NCBI GenBank assembly: GCA_007922195.1
Contig: ML681992.1
Span: 400,075-464,074 of the forward strand
Length of the DNA: 64,000 nucleotides
DNA from: Podocnemis expansa
Lineage: Eukaryota; Chordata; Testudines; Podocnemididae
Direction: 5' to 3'
In this document: piece by piece, positions 12,121 to 23,384 of the stretch
Position numbering within the stretch: the stretch's first letter is position 1
How the letters are laid out: the number at the start of each line of letters is the position of its first letter
Position numbers and translations under genes: made by a program
Notes under the pieces: model-generated
What the model was told of the DNA's origin: nothing
What the model saw: the letters and a program-made list of their open reading frames with translations, nothing else
Database searches by the model: none

Positions 12121-14295
12121 TGGTGATTAAATAACTGTAGTCTCAGTTTAATTATTTATAACAGTTTAGTAGCATATTAGTTAATGTAATGTGATATCCG
12201 TTTTGTAAATATGCAAAATCTTAGTAAGACTTCACCAGAGAGCTTTTTTTATTATTTTATTATTTTTTTATTAAATCCTTAATATGAAGTCAGAAGAGGA
12301 AAAAAAGAGCTGTTCTGTTGTGGAAATCAGAAAGTAGGAGATTAACCTGGTTCCACTATCCATCTACGTTTAAAAAAAAAAACCAAAAAAACCTGAATAT
12401 TCACTAGAGAAAATACTTCTACAATAGTTTATCTTTCATCTACTTGAAGCAAGGACAAAACTGTGCACTTTCCCTTAGTTAATAAAGGCAGACCATAAGG
12501 CAGACATTTGGAGACCAGCCCTTTCTTCTACAGGTTACTTATTTTACTTTCTCACAGCACAGAAGCTTTTCTAGCAGTGGCTCAGGATCCATTGAATCCA
12601 GATAAAGAGCCTGATCCTGTACTCTTTGCTGAAGCAGAACTCCCACTGACTCTAATGAGAGTTTCAATGAGCTAGAAAGGCAGAATTAAACCCAAAGTAG
12701 GATGTGCTTTGTGATTTAAAGTGCATTGATTATCTATAACCTGTTTGGGGACGGGGAAAGAGGGATGGCAAAAGAAAATAAAATTTAGTTCTTGTGACAT
12801 GTCAAAACTAGTAGTCAACTGTGGTGAAGCCATGCAAGGTCTTCCACATAGTTCTGCTTATACAAAGTCCTGATGCTTAACTTGGACCTTTCTTAAACAG
12901 GGCCCAATGGCTATGTCAACTGCATATTTGTTTTATGATTATGTTGTGACTACAATATAAAATTAGAACCACTTGTGACCTAAACTTGACTTGATCGAGC
13001 TCTGGAAAAGCAAATGATGAGTGTTTCTTAACCCACTAGCTGAGCTATCTTGCTCGAAAACACTGTGTGCAAATATTGAGGAAAAAACGTGGGTTAAATA
13101 TTCGGTATACTGGTTCATGCTGTCAGGAATTACAGTTAAGATTTTCCACAGTCTGTATAGAAAATCTTTCACAGAAACCACAACACACCTTTTTAAGGGA
13201 GGAAATTCCTCTTTCAGTTTTATATAGATCTCAAAAAAAAAATCATGATTGATATACAGTGAACACTGTAAAAAGGAATAATATTTACTACTGGGATTTT
13301 ACACTACAGTTGAATTTTTACTATTCAGTAGCATCAATACATGTATTAATTGCTTTATATAGACATTACATGGTTGCAAGAAAAATATCATTTTCTATCT
13401 TTCAGTAACTATTACATGTATCACTTGAAAAAAAAAAAGTATTTTTGTGTTCTGACCACTTCAGTTTACAGTAAAAAAAAAAATGACATGACTTAAACAA
13501 GAGTCATTGGAAGTTATTTGTCTTTTAAAGCATCAATTATAAACCAAATTATTTTGTTATTGCCCTAACCTAATAGTTTTCCTGAAGTGTCGCTTTTTGT
13601 TAAAATCAATTTCAGATTTTGTGTATTGCTCAGCCACTTAAATGATAGCAAAACAAATGTATGATATGCACAAAATGAAATTGTTTGTTGCACAACTCAA
13701 CAGTGGGCTTATTGTTCCCAGTTACCTTAGGCACAGGGCATTTTTTCTGCAGTTATTACAATATACAGCTATAGTAGATCAATTATTGGCCATTTCTCTT
13801 TATTTCAGACTATTAGATGCCATGGGAAACTAACAGATGTGATGTTCACAAAACTTCATTATATGAAGCCTCAGACGTATTATGAATTTCCTTTTGATAC
13901 ATCAAGTGTCTACAGTGCAACTTTTTCCCATTAGCAGGGAACACGAAATGAGTCTGTGTCACTTTTGATACACTCAGCTCATTCCCCTCTGACTCAGAAC
14001 AGCATATTAGGAACCACAGGACAAAACAGATAGGACACTTCAGATATATTTAATAGTCATTATCCAGAGCCTGCATTCAATGAAAACTTTAAAAATTGCT
14101 TTGGAGCGTATATGTAACATTTGAATATTAAGTCACACTAACCCAGGAATACTTTAAATTAGATCAATCAAGGCCAAAGTCTGCTCTCACTTTCACGATA
14201 CAAGCCCACTGCTTCTGAACACACTGTCTGTGTTTGAACTTCTAACCATATTATTTATTAGCCGTTTTTTTAATTAAACATTCAACTCAATCCAA
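12121..14295. other. Intronic AT-rich DNA, no gene
   Basis: A decayed palindromic-repeat piece lies near 12606-12690. The short ORFs at 12963-13252 and 13642-13833 show no recognisable similarity and are treated as chance. Confidence 0.4.
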
Positions 14296-14373
14296 TGGCC
14301 CGAATTCTGCCATCACTGGCATACATGAAAGTCAATAGGGTGATGGGTGTAAATGAAGGCAGAATGTGGCCCA
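14296..14373. repeat. Palindromic interspersed repeat, copy 6, nearly full length
   Basis: The 78-bp unit starts TGGCCCGAATTCTGCC and ends GGCAGAATGTGGCCCA, so the ends are inverted complements with one or two mismatches. The centre reads 'atgaaagtcaataggg'. It is one of the clearest copies of the family in the window. Confidence 0.65.
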
Positions 14374-15176
14374 CTATTGTATTTTTCTAAAATGAACTTT
14401 GATTTAAAAAAAAACAAACAAAAAACAAAACAGAGCATGCAAGTCTTTCACTGTAAAGCAATAATCAATATTGATTCAGGCTACTGGAAATCTGACTAAT
14501 CATTCGGTTGATTTACGCTACATTTGAGTTTCATTAACATTTTGGGGAAATCTATCACATACATTTTAATCTAGTTAACTAAGCACACTTTCTGAAGCTG
14601 AAAGTTTTATCATTCTGAGGAAAGAGGTAATGGGGCCCCAAATTATACTGTTCTGTGCCATTTCTTTTGGAATTTTGTATATACTAAAAAAGAAATGTAA
14701 AAAAATTAAGAGCATACATCTTGGAAACAGCTTATATTTACATACAGGATTGGAGGGGTATTATACACTGTTGCAATAGATTTTCACAAGGGGATTAAAA
14801 CAGCGTGCCCTTAAAGAACAGTTTCTGCCATGTCCTCTGGGTTACAGCACAAAACATGACTTTTTCAAATATCCCCGCCCCACCTCAGCCCCAGACAAAA
14901 GCACAATGAAACCTGTAGAAGAAACCACCTTTATTAGTCATTTGCAGTGTTGTAGCCATGCTGGTCCCCAGGTTATGAAAGAGACAAGGTGGGCGAGGTT
15001 ACTTTTCCCAGACTTGAAGAAGAGCTTTGTGCGGCCTGAAAAATTGTCTCCTTCACCCACAGAAGTTGTTCCACTCTAAAATACTACCTCACCTATCTGG
15101 TCTCTCTCATCCTTACTAAGCAATTCCCATTTTAGAGGGCCATCCCAAAGTATCCCAAACTATTAGGTTTGACTGT
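14374..15176. other. Intronic DNA downstream of PCDH17 exon 1
   Basis: I see no gene. In the orientation of PCDH17 this is the first part of intron 1. Confidence 0.4.
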
Positions 15177-15266
15177 GTTCTCACATACACCAGCTTTACC
15201 CGGGGTAACTCCATCTACGCCAGTGGAATACCTCTGGCTTTATGCCGGTGACGCCAGCATGAGAAC
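15177..15266. repeat. Palindromic interspersed repeat, copy 7, 170 bp into PCDH17 intron 1
   Basis: Left arm GTTCTCACATACACCAG and right arm CGCCAGCATGAGAAC are inverted complements. The interior carries 'ggggtaactccatctacgcc'. It lies about 170 bp inside the intron from the exon 1 splice donor. Confidence 0.55.
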
Positions 15267-15432
15267 AGACCCTGATCCCTCAAGTCTGATCTGATTCCCC
15301 TTTATTTTAACGACTCCGCCTCTCTGAAGCGACTGATTTTTGTTGGTGCCTTACAGCAGGTTTCACTGCGAACAAAATGTAAAGTTTCAACCAGCCTCTA
15401 AAGTTAGCTCCAGGTTATTCTAAAAGTCTCCT

Positions 15433-15434
15433 AC
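15433..15434 (-). other. PCDH17: PCDH17 exon 1 splice donor
   Basis: On the minus strand the coding sequence ends ATAATTCAG followed by GTAGGA. The CAG/GTAGGA junction is a good donor, and the residue order MSIIQ is where I recall PCDH17 exon 1 ending. Reading through it would add only four codons (V-G-D-F) and then TAG, which supports splicing here. Confidence 0.85.
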
Positions 15435-18047
15435 CTGAATTATGGACATCCGGCTCGGGGGAGCCTCGCTGGCGTTAGTCCCTTGCCCCGTGAAACTGGT
15501 GTGGCAGCCCACGTGTCCCTGGGGCACAGTCAGGTTGCTGGAGGCGGGCTTCAGATACATCACCTCAGATCTGGGTGAGCTAAGGGGCAGACGGGTCTGG
15601 TAATCAAAGTACATAGGTGAAGTGGCCAAGGATGGGCTGCTCACCACGTTCATGACGTTGAGAGGGCCCCTACTGTCCTCGCCCTCGCTGGGCACCAGCA
15701 TGATGTCGTTCTTGCTGATCTTCTTCTTCTTGCCCTTGCCCCCGCCGCTGCCACCTCCGCCTCCTGGCCCGCCACTGCCACCTCCTCCTCCCAGCTGGGG
15801 ATGGCTGTACTCAGCGATGCGGCAATTGTAGGTGCGAATCTCCTTGTTCTCCCGCTTGCACTTGACGGCGATGGTGATCATGGCAGCCAGAAGGATGATG
15901 GAGACAGTGCTCAAAGTCACAATCAAGGGCAGCGACAGGTCCCAGTGCGGTCGCCGATGCTGCTCGCCATTCACCTGCGGCTCGCCGGCTTCGGGCAGGG
16001 GTCCGGCCAAGGCCCTGACAATCAGCTTGGCCACGGCCGAGAGGCTGGGCTTGCCGTGATCGCTGACTTTGACCACCAGCTCGGCCACGGGGCTGAGCTC
16101 TTCCCAGTAGGGATGCAAAGTACGTATCTCGCCGCTTGTGGGGTCCATCTCAAAGAGGTGCTCCTCGTTGCCTTCGACTATCTCGTACGTGAGCCGCCCA
16201 CTCTCCCCGAAGTCACTGTCTAGGGCGTGCACGGTGCCCACGGGGTAGCCCACGCCAGCGTTACGTGGCACCTGGAGCTCCGCGGTGTCGTTGATGAGGG
16301 CGGGCAGGACGATGAGGGGTGCATTGTCGTTGACGTCGAGCACCGTGACGCGCACGGTGGCGTTGCTCTCCCGGTGGGGCGAGCCCGAATCTTTGGCCAG
16401 CACGCGGAATTCGAAGTGCTTGGTCTGCTCGTAGTTGAAGCTTCGCAAGGCGTAGATGGCGCCGTTGGTGGGGTTGACGGAGACATAGGTGTAGATGGAA
16501 ACGTCGCCCACGTGCCCGGGCAGGATGGAGTAGGAGACAGTCCCGTTCTGGCCCAGATCCGGGTCCTGGGCCAGCACGGAGCCCAGGTACTCCCCAGGGA
16601 TGTTGTTCTCCGGCACCTGTAGCACATAGAGGCTTTTGCTGAAGCGAGGTGGGTTGTCGTTCTCATCCAGGATTCGCACGGAGAAGGACTTGGTGGAGTT
16701 GAGCGGCGGGCTGCCCCCGTCCCGGGCCAGGATGGTGACGTTGTACTCGTCCTGCGCCTCGCGGTCCAGCGGCCGGTCGGTCACCACCGTGTAGAAGTTG
16801 TCGTAGTTCTCCTCCAGGGCGAAGGGCACGGCGCCCGTCCCGCCGCCGCCCAGCACGCGGCACTGCAGCTGCCCGTTCTTGCCGGAGTCGCGGTCGGTGA
16901 CCCGCACCAGGGCGATGACGGTGCCCGGCGGGGCGGCCTCGCTGAGCGCCCCTTGGCGGACGGAGACGAAGCCGATGGCGGGGGCGTTGTCGTTGCGGTC
17001 GACGAGGCGGACGGTGACCTTGCAGTGGGCCGGAATGGGGTTGGGCCCCAGGTCGCGGGCCTGCACGTCGATCTCGACGAGGCCGCCCTCCTCGTAGTCC
17101 AGGTTGCCCTTGACCCGGATGAGCCCGCTCTGGGGGTCGATGCTGAAGAGCTCCCGCACCCGCTCGGGCGCGTAGCCGCTGAAGGAGTAGACCACCTCGC
17201 CGTTGGTGCCCTCGTCGGCGTCGGTGGCATTCAGGTCGATGACGGCCGTGCCCAGGGGGGCATTCTCGGCCAGCTCCACCACGTAGGAGGCCGCCTCGAA
17301 AACCGGGCTGTTGTCGTTGGAGTCGATGAGGCGCACGTTGAGCTGCACCGTGCCCGAGCGGGGCGGCTCGCCACCGTCCAGCGCCGTCAGCACCAGCGTG
17401 TGGTGGCTCTGCTCCTCCCGGTCCAGCGGCTTCTGGACCACCAGCTCGGGGAACTTGGTGCCGTCGCCTCGGGCCTTCACGTCGAGCGAGAAGAGGCCGT
17501 AGTCGTCGCGGGTGAGCAGGTAGGTGCGCAGCCCGTTGTCGCCTGCGTCTGGGTCGTGGGCGCTGGTGAGCGGGAAGCGGGTGCCGGGGGCGGCGTTCTC
17601 CGAGATGTCCATGTCCACCTGCTCCGACGGGAAGGCGGGCGCGTTGTCGTTCAGGTCCTGGATCTCCACCTTGATCATGCAGATCTCCTGGTCGTTGGCG
17701 AAGACTTCCAGCGACAGCTGGCACTTGGCGCTGCGGCGGCACAGCGCCTCGCGGTCGATGCGCTGCTTGGTGTACAGCAGCCCGTTCTCGCCGTCCACGT
17801 CCAGCAGGTGCGGCGCCGAGTTCTCCAGCACCCGGAAAGTCGCCTTGGCGCCCCGGCCGCCCCGCTCGGCCGCCCCGCCGCCCGCCGGCAGCCGCGCATC
17901 CCGCCCGATGTTGCCGATCACCGTGCCCGCCCCCTGCTCCTCCGGCACCGAGTAGTTCAGGTTCTTCACCGCCAGGGCGGGCGCCCAGCAGCAGAAAACG
18001 ACCAACAAGCAGCAGCAGCAGCAGCACCAGCGAGCGGAAAGGGGCAT
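15435..18047 (-). CDS. PCDH17: Protocadherin-17, exon 1 (residues 1-871 of a longer protein)
   Basis: A delta-2 protocadherin: a homophilic cell-adhesion receptor of the neuronal plasma membrane. Residues 1-26 form a signal peptide with six consecutive Cys encoded by TGC repeats. Six cadherin repeats follow, punctuated by DLNDNAP (131-137), DSNDNSP (242-248), DRNDNAP (350-356), DENDNPP (461-467) and DVNDNAP (571-577). A membrane span lies at about 706-728, then a cytoplasmic tail with a basic KGKKKKISKND segment and a YFDYQTRLPLSSPRSEVMYL stretch that I recall as typical of PCDH17. The start is the ATG at 18045-18047, the first ATG of the frame, with G at -3; the open frame upstream begins only at a GTG. 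The tail carries a Gly/Ser-rich insert (residues 753-770) longer than the three Gly I recall in the human protein. The rest of the tail is in later exons outside the window to the left. The single large exon for the whole ectodomain is normal for this family. Confidence 0.96.
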
Positions 18048-19172
18048 CCCCGAGGCGGCGCGGCTGCGGCTGCAGCACCGGCAGCGCCCGGCGGGCCCCC
18101 GGCTCCTTCGCTCCCTAGTCCGTCGGGCGGGCCGCGGCGTCGGCGGCGGCACCTGTTGCTCCGCCGAGCCGGGGGCTGCGGGGCGGCGAGAGGAGCATGT
18201 AGCCCGCCGGCCCCGATCCCCGCGCCGGCCAACTTCAGCCCAGCCGGCTTCTTCTGCGGGCGGTGCTGGCTGGAGGATTTAAAAAAAAAAAAAGAAAAAA
18301 AATATATATCCGCCGGTTTGGCCCCGAATGAGAAAAAGAAAGCAACCCGATCGGCGGGGCTTTTGCAGCTCAGTCCAAAGCCATTTAAAAGAGCTCAAAG
18401 GAGGTGGCTGTCGGGAAGCAGGAGCGTGCAGTGGAAACGCTTATTTGCTACTCCCGGCTTGTGATGCGGCGGCTGGAGTGGAGGGGCGGGTGGGAGGGAA
18501 AAGGAGACAGGAGGGAGGGGAAAAAATAAAAAAAATTAATAAAAAAAAAGGAGTCTCTCGCCCGGGTAGCCGCCCGCTCCGTGTGCAGTGAGAGGCAGTG
18601 AAATGTCTGATTGCACCGCGGGCTGGGTGGTTTTCAGGGAGGGTTTTGCTGCATTTAGAGATCTAATCTTGCATGGCTTGCGGCGGCGGACTGCAGCTCG
18701 CTGCCCTCGGGATTTTCCCCCGCGCCGTCTCCGCCGCGCTCGCCTTTTCCTTTCCGAACAACAAAAAAGAGGGGAGGGAAATTGCAGCGTGAAAACTAGG
18801 GTCCGGATTTGGGAGTCGCCTTTCTCTCCCCGCGCCACCAGCCTCCCTCTCTTCCTGGGGGTGGGGGATTAAGCAACCCGCCCGCTGATCGTCATCACTA
18901 AAGATATAGCTATTTTTTTTTTTTTTTAAATCACAGGCTGTGCGTGCTCAATCAAATGCCCACTTGCGTTTCTTTAAGCCAGCGCCGCCACCGGCGCATC
19001 CTCTCCCCCCTCTCTGACTGCGTGCGTGTCTGCGGAGCTGCACTTTTCTCCATGCAGTTTCATTCCAGTTTGCTTTGCTCTCCAGTCGAGAGGAAATCAA
19101 CAGGCAAGCCAGGGCTGGCTGCACCGATTAAAAGAGGAGAGCGAGGGGGCCAAAAAAACAAATGCAACCCAC

Positions 19173-19199
19173 CACACACACACACACACACACACACAC
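19173..19199. repeat. (CA)n microsatellite in the PCDH17 5' flank
   Basis: About thirteen CA units inside the CpG-rich block. Confidence 0.95.
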
Positions 19200-20354
19200 T
19201 AGCTAAACCGGAGCAGACTCCGCATTCCCAGCTGCGCTGTCAAGCGCCCCTCTCTTCTTTCTAGCCAGCCTCTTTTCCCAGTGCCACCGCCTCCAACCCC
19301 CTTCCTTTAGGGGAAACGGGGCATCCTGGCGATGCCTAAATATTTGCCTCGCCGATTCCTTGCCACCCAGCCAAATACAATTGAGTGTTTGGTGTAAACG
19401 CCTTTGGCAGCCTGCTCAAGCCGGGAGAGTCTCTGGGAGCCGGGCAAAGCGCGCCGCCTTCACTCGGGCTCATCTCCCTTCCCCAGTGAGCTTGTGGCCA
19501 GGTCTCTAGCGGGCAGAGTGGGGGGTCAAAAATTTTTGGGGGGGATTTCGGCTTGCTTTTCCCAGCCGAAGAAGAAGTGATTGACACAGCCAGAAATGCA
19601 GGTGTTTCAATCTGCTGGATGCGTCAGCTGGAGCGGAACAAATCACAGTCCCTATCGCCTCATGTTCCTCCCTGCACAGGCATTAGTTGCAGCTTCTTCC
19701 TAACGCTTCTCTGACTCCCGCTAGAGACAGAAAAACCAGATTCATGTTTGGGGGGAAAAAGCCAAAAAAGAGAGAGAAGGGGGAAGAGAGAAGGGGGTGG
19801 GTTCCAGCTGCACTTTACTATACCTCTTTCTCCGGGAGAGTGAGGAGCAGGCAAACAAGGCTGTTATCCACAGAGGCGCGCCTGGCTCTTGCTTTGCTGG
19901 GTATTTTTAGTCCCCTTGCCTCAGTGCTAGGTGGGAACCCCCCGAGGTCTTGCACAGGAAAGGGGGGAAAAAAGCCCAGCTTCCCATTGAATTGCTCCCA
20001 GCTCTACTGCCGACTCTCAGCTGCGGACTGCTTTATTTATTTTTTTATTATTGCTTTTCCTCCTTGAGCGGAGTCCGGAGCCAGCGGCCAGAGTGAATGC
20101 TGCAGTCTCTTGGAGAGGGATTTTTAAAATTTCTTCTCTCGGTCTCCCTGCCGGCTGGCCCCTCTCCCGCAGCCAAAGGCGGGCCGCTTGCAGAGGCACC
20201 ACATCCACATCGCACGCCGGCCGCAGCTGGGGGGAAATTCAACAGTTGGAGCCCCCTCCCTTATTGCCGCATTTCCCGGGGCCCCAGCCCCGCCGCCCTC
20301 TCGCAGACTGACTCTAGTCACCTCACGCCGCTGCTTAAACAGAGATCCTGCTTC

Positions 20355-20450
20355 CCAGCCAGCCAATCCCCGCCCGGGAACGGACCCTGCCTCCGCGCAG
20401 CCCTCCAATGAGAGCGGCTGCCACGGCTTGGGGGCGGGGCTAAAATCCCC
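20355..20450. promoter_or_regulatory. CCAAT/GC-box cluster, candidate core promoter
   Basis: CCAAT at 20363-20367 is followed at once by CCCCGCCC. A second CCAAT lies at 20405-20409 and GGGGCGGGGC at 20431-20440, followed by TAAAAT. NF-Y and Sp/KLF sites work in both orientations, so the cluster could drive PCDH17 (minus) or a divergent plus-strand transcript. It lies about 2.3 kb upstream of the PCDH17 start codon. Confidence 0.45.
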
Positions 20451-21250
20451 AGCGCGCTGGTGTCATTGATTAGCTCAGGGAGCTGGGGGACTGACGAGGC
20501 GAGCGGGGTTGCACACTGCAGCGTCTGGCTGGCGTTTGCAAGGCTCGGCTGGAGAGATCAGCCAGCCTGCGCTGGCCAGCGAGGAGCAAGCAAGCAAGCA
20601 ACCCCCCTTGTGGCTCTGGCCGTCAGGGCGGTGGGAGAAATTTGCATACGAGACACACAGCCCGGCTCGCCAACAGGTCTCCACGTTTGCCTGGAGTGAA
20701 TGGCAGAGGGGCCCTCCCTGGCTGGCGGGCGACCGGCGGCTAGCCCCCCTAAAAACGATGTGGGGGTGTCGCTGCCCCCTGATCGACAATGATCTCCATG
20801 GAGCATTGCTCCAGCAGGCTGATCAATAAGCGTCTCAGGCGCTAATCGACCAGCTTCACCGGCCTCCTCCCCAGGCTGGGAAATCAGAAAGCGAGCCCCG
20901 CCCTGGGCAGCTTTGCCAAGCTGATCAAAATAGCAAAATGCACCCAGGAGCTTTGGGCCGAGGGGCTCTCACGGACGCGGGTGCGACGACAGGGAGCAGC
21001 TGGCTCGGCGTTTCTGCAAGAAGCTTCTCCCGCATTTATTGCCAATATTTAAAAGCAGCTGGCGTGCTCTGTCGCCTCTCTCTTCCCGAAGTAATGTTTT
21101 AGTCCCGAGACCGGGACGGGACTCAGTGGCTCTGCCTGCACACGGCCGCTCCCGAAGCAGTCACTGGGAGAGCCCTGTAAACTTCGCCTGCTGTTCAGCC
21201 AGCCCGGGCCAAAGTTGGGGGGTGGGGAAGGGGAAAGCAAGATGTATTGC

Positions 21251-23384
21251 TCTTAATTCATAAATACTGAAGTTAACTTCTTCTGCCATTTATAAAGCAG
21301 GAATGACGAATGTGTCATTGAGGAACATGAACCATTTAGGAAGTAAAGACAACAAAATCTAGAGCAATTATAAGAAGCTTCTGGAAATAGGAGCAGTTGT
21401 TGAAAAATCAGGTAAGAGGGTTTACATATATAGATGTAGATATAGATAAGCCTTAATCAAGCCTACAGTCAGGCTTTTTTCTGTATGGCCATTAATATAA
21501 TTCAACTAAGAATATGTCTTTTACATTTAGATAGTCAAATTAGTGTGCTTTGTAGAGTACTTCCCAAGCCTAAAACTCCATTGTAGCTTTGAAATGGACA
21601 GCTTTCCCTGCAGAGTATTTCTGCTTCTAGCCACTATGAAACTAGGGCTGAGTTAAAACAAAACAAAACAAGCCACCACCACCACCCCCAGCCCTATCTA
21701 TCTGACCAGTTAGTTAGCTGCTGCAGTGTGGAGTCACTAAACAAATGTCCACACAATCCATGTGCAAAAGAGAGAGCCCATATATAGAGGTGTATTTATA
21801 ACATGGGCTTTCTGAAAGGAGAATTCAGAATGGCTGATGGAGGCTCAGCGTGTATGGTTGTCTGATACAACTAGCCAGCTTTTATTTAGAAAACTAAGAC
21901 GTGAACCAACACCACATTTTATAAAGTGAAACAACATCCATATCTGCAACATAGTCAGTTGTCTCAGCAGGTTTGTGTCACTGATCTTTGAGTTTTGTGC
22001 TGTTATTGTTATATAGTAAGGCAAATGTTGCCAAATTAAATTCTGCAGGATATCTGAATAGGTGACATAAATGCTCTGTGAATGTGAAAAAATGTCTCAT
22101 TGCATTTATGTAATGGCTCCCTCTAGTGTACTGAGCTAGTACTGCTGCATTTGGGGTATCTTGTGAGTGTGTGCCACGCCTGGGTGTACACACAGACATC
22201 ACCTTGAGCAGCTGGGCTGCTACAGAGTGCTTCTGGTTTTGCCTTTCTTTCAAGGGCCAGTGGAGTTACAGTATGACAAAATAGTCACATCACTTTTTGG
22301 GTGGAATTTGATGAGTATTATACATCAAAGTATTTCCATCTCAGTTTTATGTTCAACTGAAATAACATGCATTTGGGGTTTTGTTTCCCCCCCACACCTC
22401 AAGTCAGCAATTGCCTCTTTGCTTTTGATCTAATTAAGTATTCAGTTTTACATGCTGAGCACTTTCTAGTTACCTTGAGGTCAATGAAGTTGAGGACAGT
22501 CAGAGTCCCAGAGGATAAGCTCTCAGGACCTTAAAATAAGGGGCAAATCATAGTACTTACTGAACCCCAACTTCTGTTCAGATTAGTGGAAATTTTGCCT
22601 AAAAGCCCTGGAGAGCTACCCACTACATACCATACACACTTATATATATGTGGAATATTCAGGAAAAAATATCAAAATGTAAGTGCCTAAAGTTAGGCCC
22701 TTAAATCCATACCTCAATACCAAGATATGTGGTGTGAGATAAAATCCTGTACCACTTCAAAGACGCTGGTATTTCACCCTCTGTTTTCAGAAATGTTGAC
22801 TGCTGTTCCCGTTGATTTCATGGGCATAGATTCTCAGCGCCTCTAAAATTCACACCACTTATTAAAATTCTTAAAAGGAGATATAGGTGTCTAATAGTAG
22901 GAACCCAAATTTAAAAATTAGTCCTACAGCAGTATATAAATAGCTCTCTCTCCTTCTGTTGGTGGTGCTGCCAGACATTTTATAGTTACTAAAAGTTATT
23001 TATTCATTTCAACACACCTGCAAATAGTTCCATTTTTGTTTCTTTGTTTGTTTGACAACTCTCAAATATTTCTAAAATATTTTTTGTCAAATCTATTGCA
23101 CATAATAAATGATGACAAAGTGTGTTGTAAAGGTTTTATCCACATTAATTTGTAATAGATGCATTACTCGTGTGGAAAAAACACAAGAGAGTTGTGAAGG
23201 TCATTGCAAATGAGTGCCAAGAACACCTTTGTAACACATATAGCAGCATGTATGCTGCATATGCCATGTGTCTAATAGAGGAAAAATAAAAAATTACTAG
23301 AAATATTTTAGTGAGATAAAGTTTCTGAGTAGAGAGAACCATACAGAGATAAACTTTATGAATATAAATATCAGGTCTTAAGAA
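21251..23384. other. Intergenic DNA upstream of PCDH17, no gene
   Basis: A CAG/GTAAGAG splice-donor-like site on the plus strand lies at 21411 (see findings). The remainder is AT-rich without defined repeats. Confidence 0.4.

Larger units (their letters stand above)
15430..21250. promoter_or_regulatory. PCDH17: CpG-rich block covering exon 1 and the 5' flank of PCDH17
   Basis: GC and CpG content rise sharply from the exon 1 donor and fall again near 21.2 kb, against AT-rich DNA on both sides. The block includes the coding exon, the presumed 5' UTR (from 18048 upward) and the proximal promoter. A-rich runs at 18281-18304 and 18526-18550 and a (CA)n tract (19173-19199) interrupt it. Motifs seen include TGATTGACA (PBX/MEIS-like, near 19578) and TGCGTCAGCTGGAG (CRE-like half site plus E-box, near 19620). 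The transcription start cannot be fixed from sequence alone. Exact island limits need a CpG observed/expected calculation. Confidence 0.75.

Noticed and set aside
1..15434. PCDH17 exon 2
   Set aside because: I looked for the short second exon on the minus strand and saw none. Intron 1 is long in other vertebrates, so it is probably outside the window.
18048..18152. 35-codon N-terminal extension of PCDH17
   Set aside because: It would start at GTG, not ATG. The ATG at 18045-18047 directly heads a signal peptide followed by conserved mature sequence.
16953..18464. 503-codon plus-strand ORF, and other long ORFs in 15.6-18.2 kb
   Set aside because: These are antisense or off-frame shadows of the GC-rich PCDH17 exon; the composition is Ala/Gly/Arg/Val-rich and there is no domain.
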